In this document: positions 63,897-64,000 of the stretch, piece after piece
Position numbering within the stretch: the stretch's first letter is position 1
Layout of the letters: each line of letters begins with the position of its first letter
Source of the DNA: Clostridium mediterraneense
Lineage (GTDB): Bacteria > Bacillota > Clostridia > Clostridiales > Clostridiaceae
Length of the DNA: 64,000 nucleotides
Reading direction: 5' to 3'
Assembly: GCF_900091705.1 (NCBI RefSeq)
Contig: NZ_LT594785.1
Coordinates: 2,057,830 to 2,121,829, forward strand
Translations under genes and position numbers: made by a program
Notes under the pieces: model-generated
What the model saw: the letters and a program-made list of their open reading frames with translations, nothing else
What the model was told of the DNA's origin: nothing
Databases searched by the model: none

Positions 63897-64000
63897 TTAT
63901 TTTTTTCTTCTGAAAATTCTTAGAGCTGCTATAGCCGCCATTATTCCAGCTAATATACCAAATCCATCTTCTGTGTTGTTTAATCCAGTGTCTGGTAATC
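63897..64000 (-). CDS. C-terminus of an LPDTG-anchored surface protein (partial)
   Basis: 34 codons before the window edge, read on the minus strand. They encode LPDTGLNNTEDG, then a hydrophobic span (FGILAGIMAAIAAL) and a basic end (RIFRRKK), then TAA. This is a textbook cell-wall sorting signal: sortase cleaves between Thr and Gly and links the protein to peptidoglycan. The rest of the protein lies outside the window. Confidence 0.9.
   Translation of the reverse strand, partial: LPDTGLNNTEDGFGILAGIMAAIAALRIFRRKK

Noticed and set aside
1-64000. CRISPR arrays, tRNA or rRNA genes, transposase-based insertion sequences
   Set aside because: None seen by reading both strands; a covariance-model or repeat search would be needed to exclude degenerate copies.

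Overview
The window is very AT-rich, densely packed Gram-positive DNA. It has strong AGGAGG ribosome binding sites, many hairpin-plus-T-run terminators, a T-box leader, CggR and the sporulation genes prkA, yhbH and spoVR. This points to an anaerobic, endospore-forming Clostridium of the C. perfringens type. Species identity is inferred from gene content and style, not from a marker search. I see no rRNA, tRNA, CRISPR array or transposase-type insertion sequence.

Layout. 1-4.3 kb: cggR (cut by the window edge, with a recognisable CggR operator), rpoN, a CblS-like AIR-synthase relative and a DJ-1/PfpI protein. 4.5-11.4 kb: a 1065-residue secreted protein, a BMP lipoprotein, DegV, TrmL and a HAD phosphatase. 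12-19.6 kb: DUF434 protein, VanW protein, GH25 lysozyme-like protein, Ddl, an orphan membrane histidine kinase and an EamA transporter. 19.7-25.5 kb: nth, plsC, queG, the Cys T-box-controlled cysK-cysE pair, and a soluble MgtE-N/CBS protein whose leader looks like a translational riboswitch. 25.6-28.5 kb: membrane protein, lipid kinase, pssA and a small hypothetical. 28.6-36.6 kb: the sporulation operon prkA-yhbH-spoVR, interrupted inside prkA. 37-43.4 kb: TetR-MFS efflux pair and several hypotheticals. 43.6-50 kb: MacB-like ABC operon and a FUSC transporter. 50-64 kb: signal peptidase, RecQ, HAD phosphatase, a second TetR, a uridine-kinase-like protein, DUF421-DUF4363, fba, a nucleoid-associated protein, an amino-acid permease and the end of an LPDTG-anchored surface protein.

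The main discovery is at 32403-35948. The prkA gene is split into a 5' part (35928-36608) and a 3' part (31149-32411) by a 3,537-bp element carrying a large serine recombinase, a 74-residue protein, a cupin and an FNR/CRP-type regulator. A 9-bp direct repeat, ACTTCTATA on the coding strand, lies exactly at both junctions. Recombination between the repeats removes the element and restores one uninterrupted 640-codon prkA reading frame, with the expected PrkA sequence across the joint. This is the architecture of a skin-like sporulation intervening element, here very small and in prkA. The 3' part has no ribosome binding site of its own, and yhbH and spoVR lie downstream of the break, so excision may control the whole operon. 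That excision is developmentally timed is an inference; the in-frame repair is visible directly.

Other regulatory signals read from the sequence: a CggR operator with the correct 20-bp phasing, a Cys-specific T-box (TGC specifier), a CRP-type box upstream of the element's cupin gene, a possible sigma-E-type promoter before prkA, mutually exclusive hairpins before the MgtE-like gene, and a 23-bp palindrome upstream of the ABC operon.
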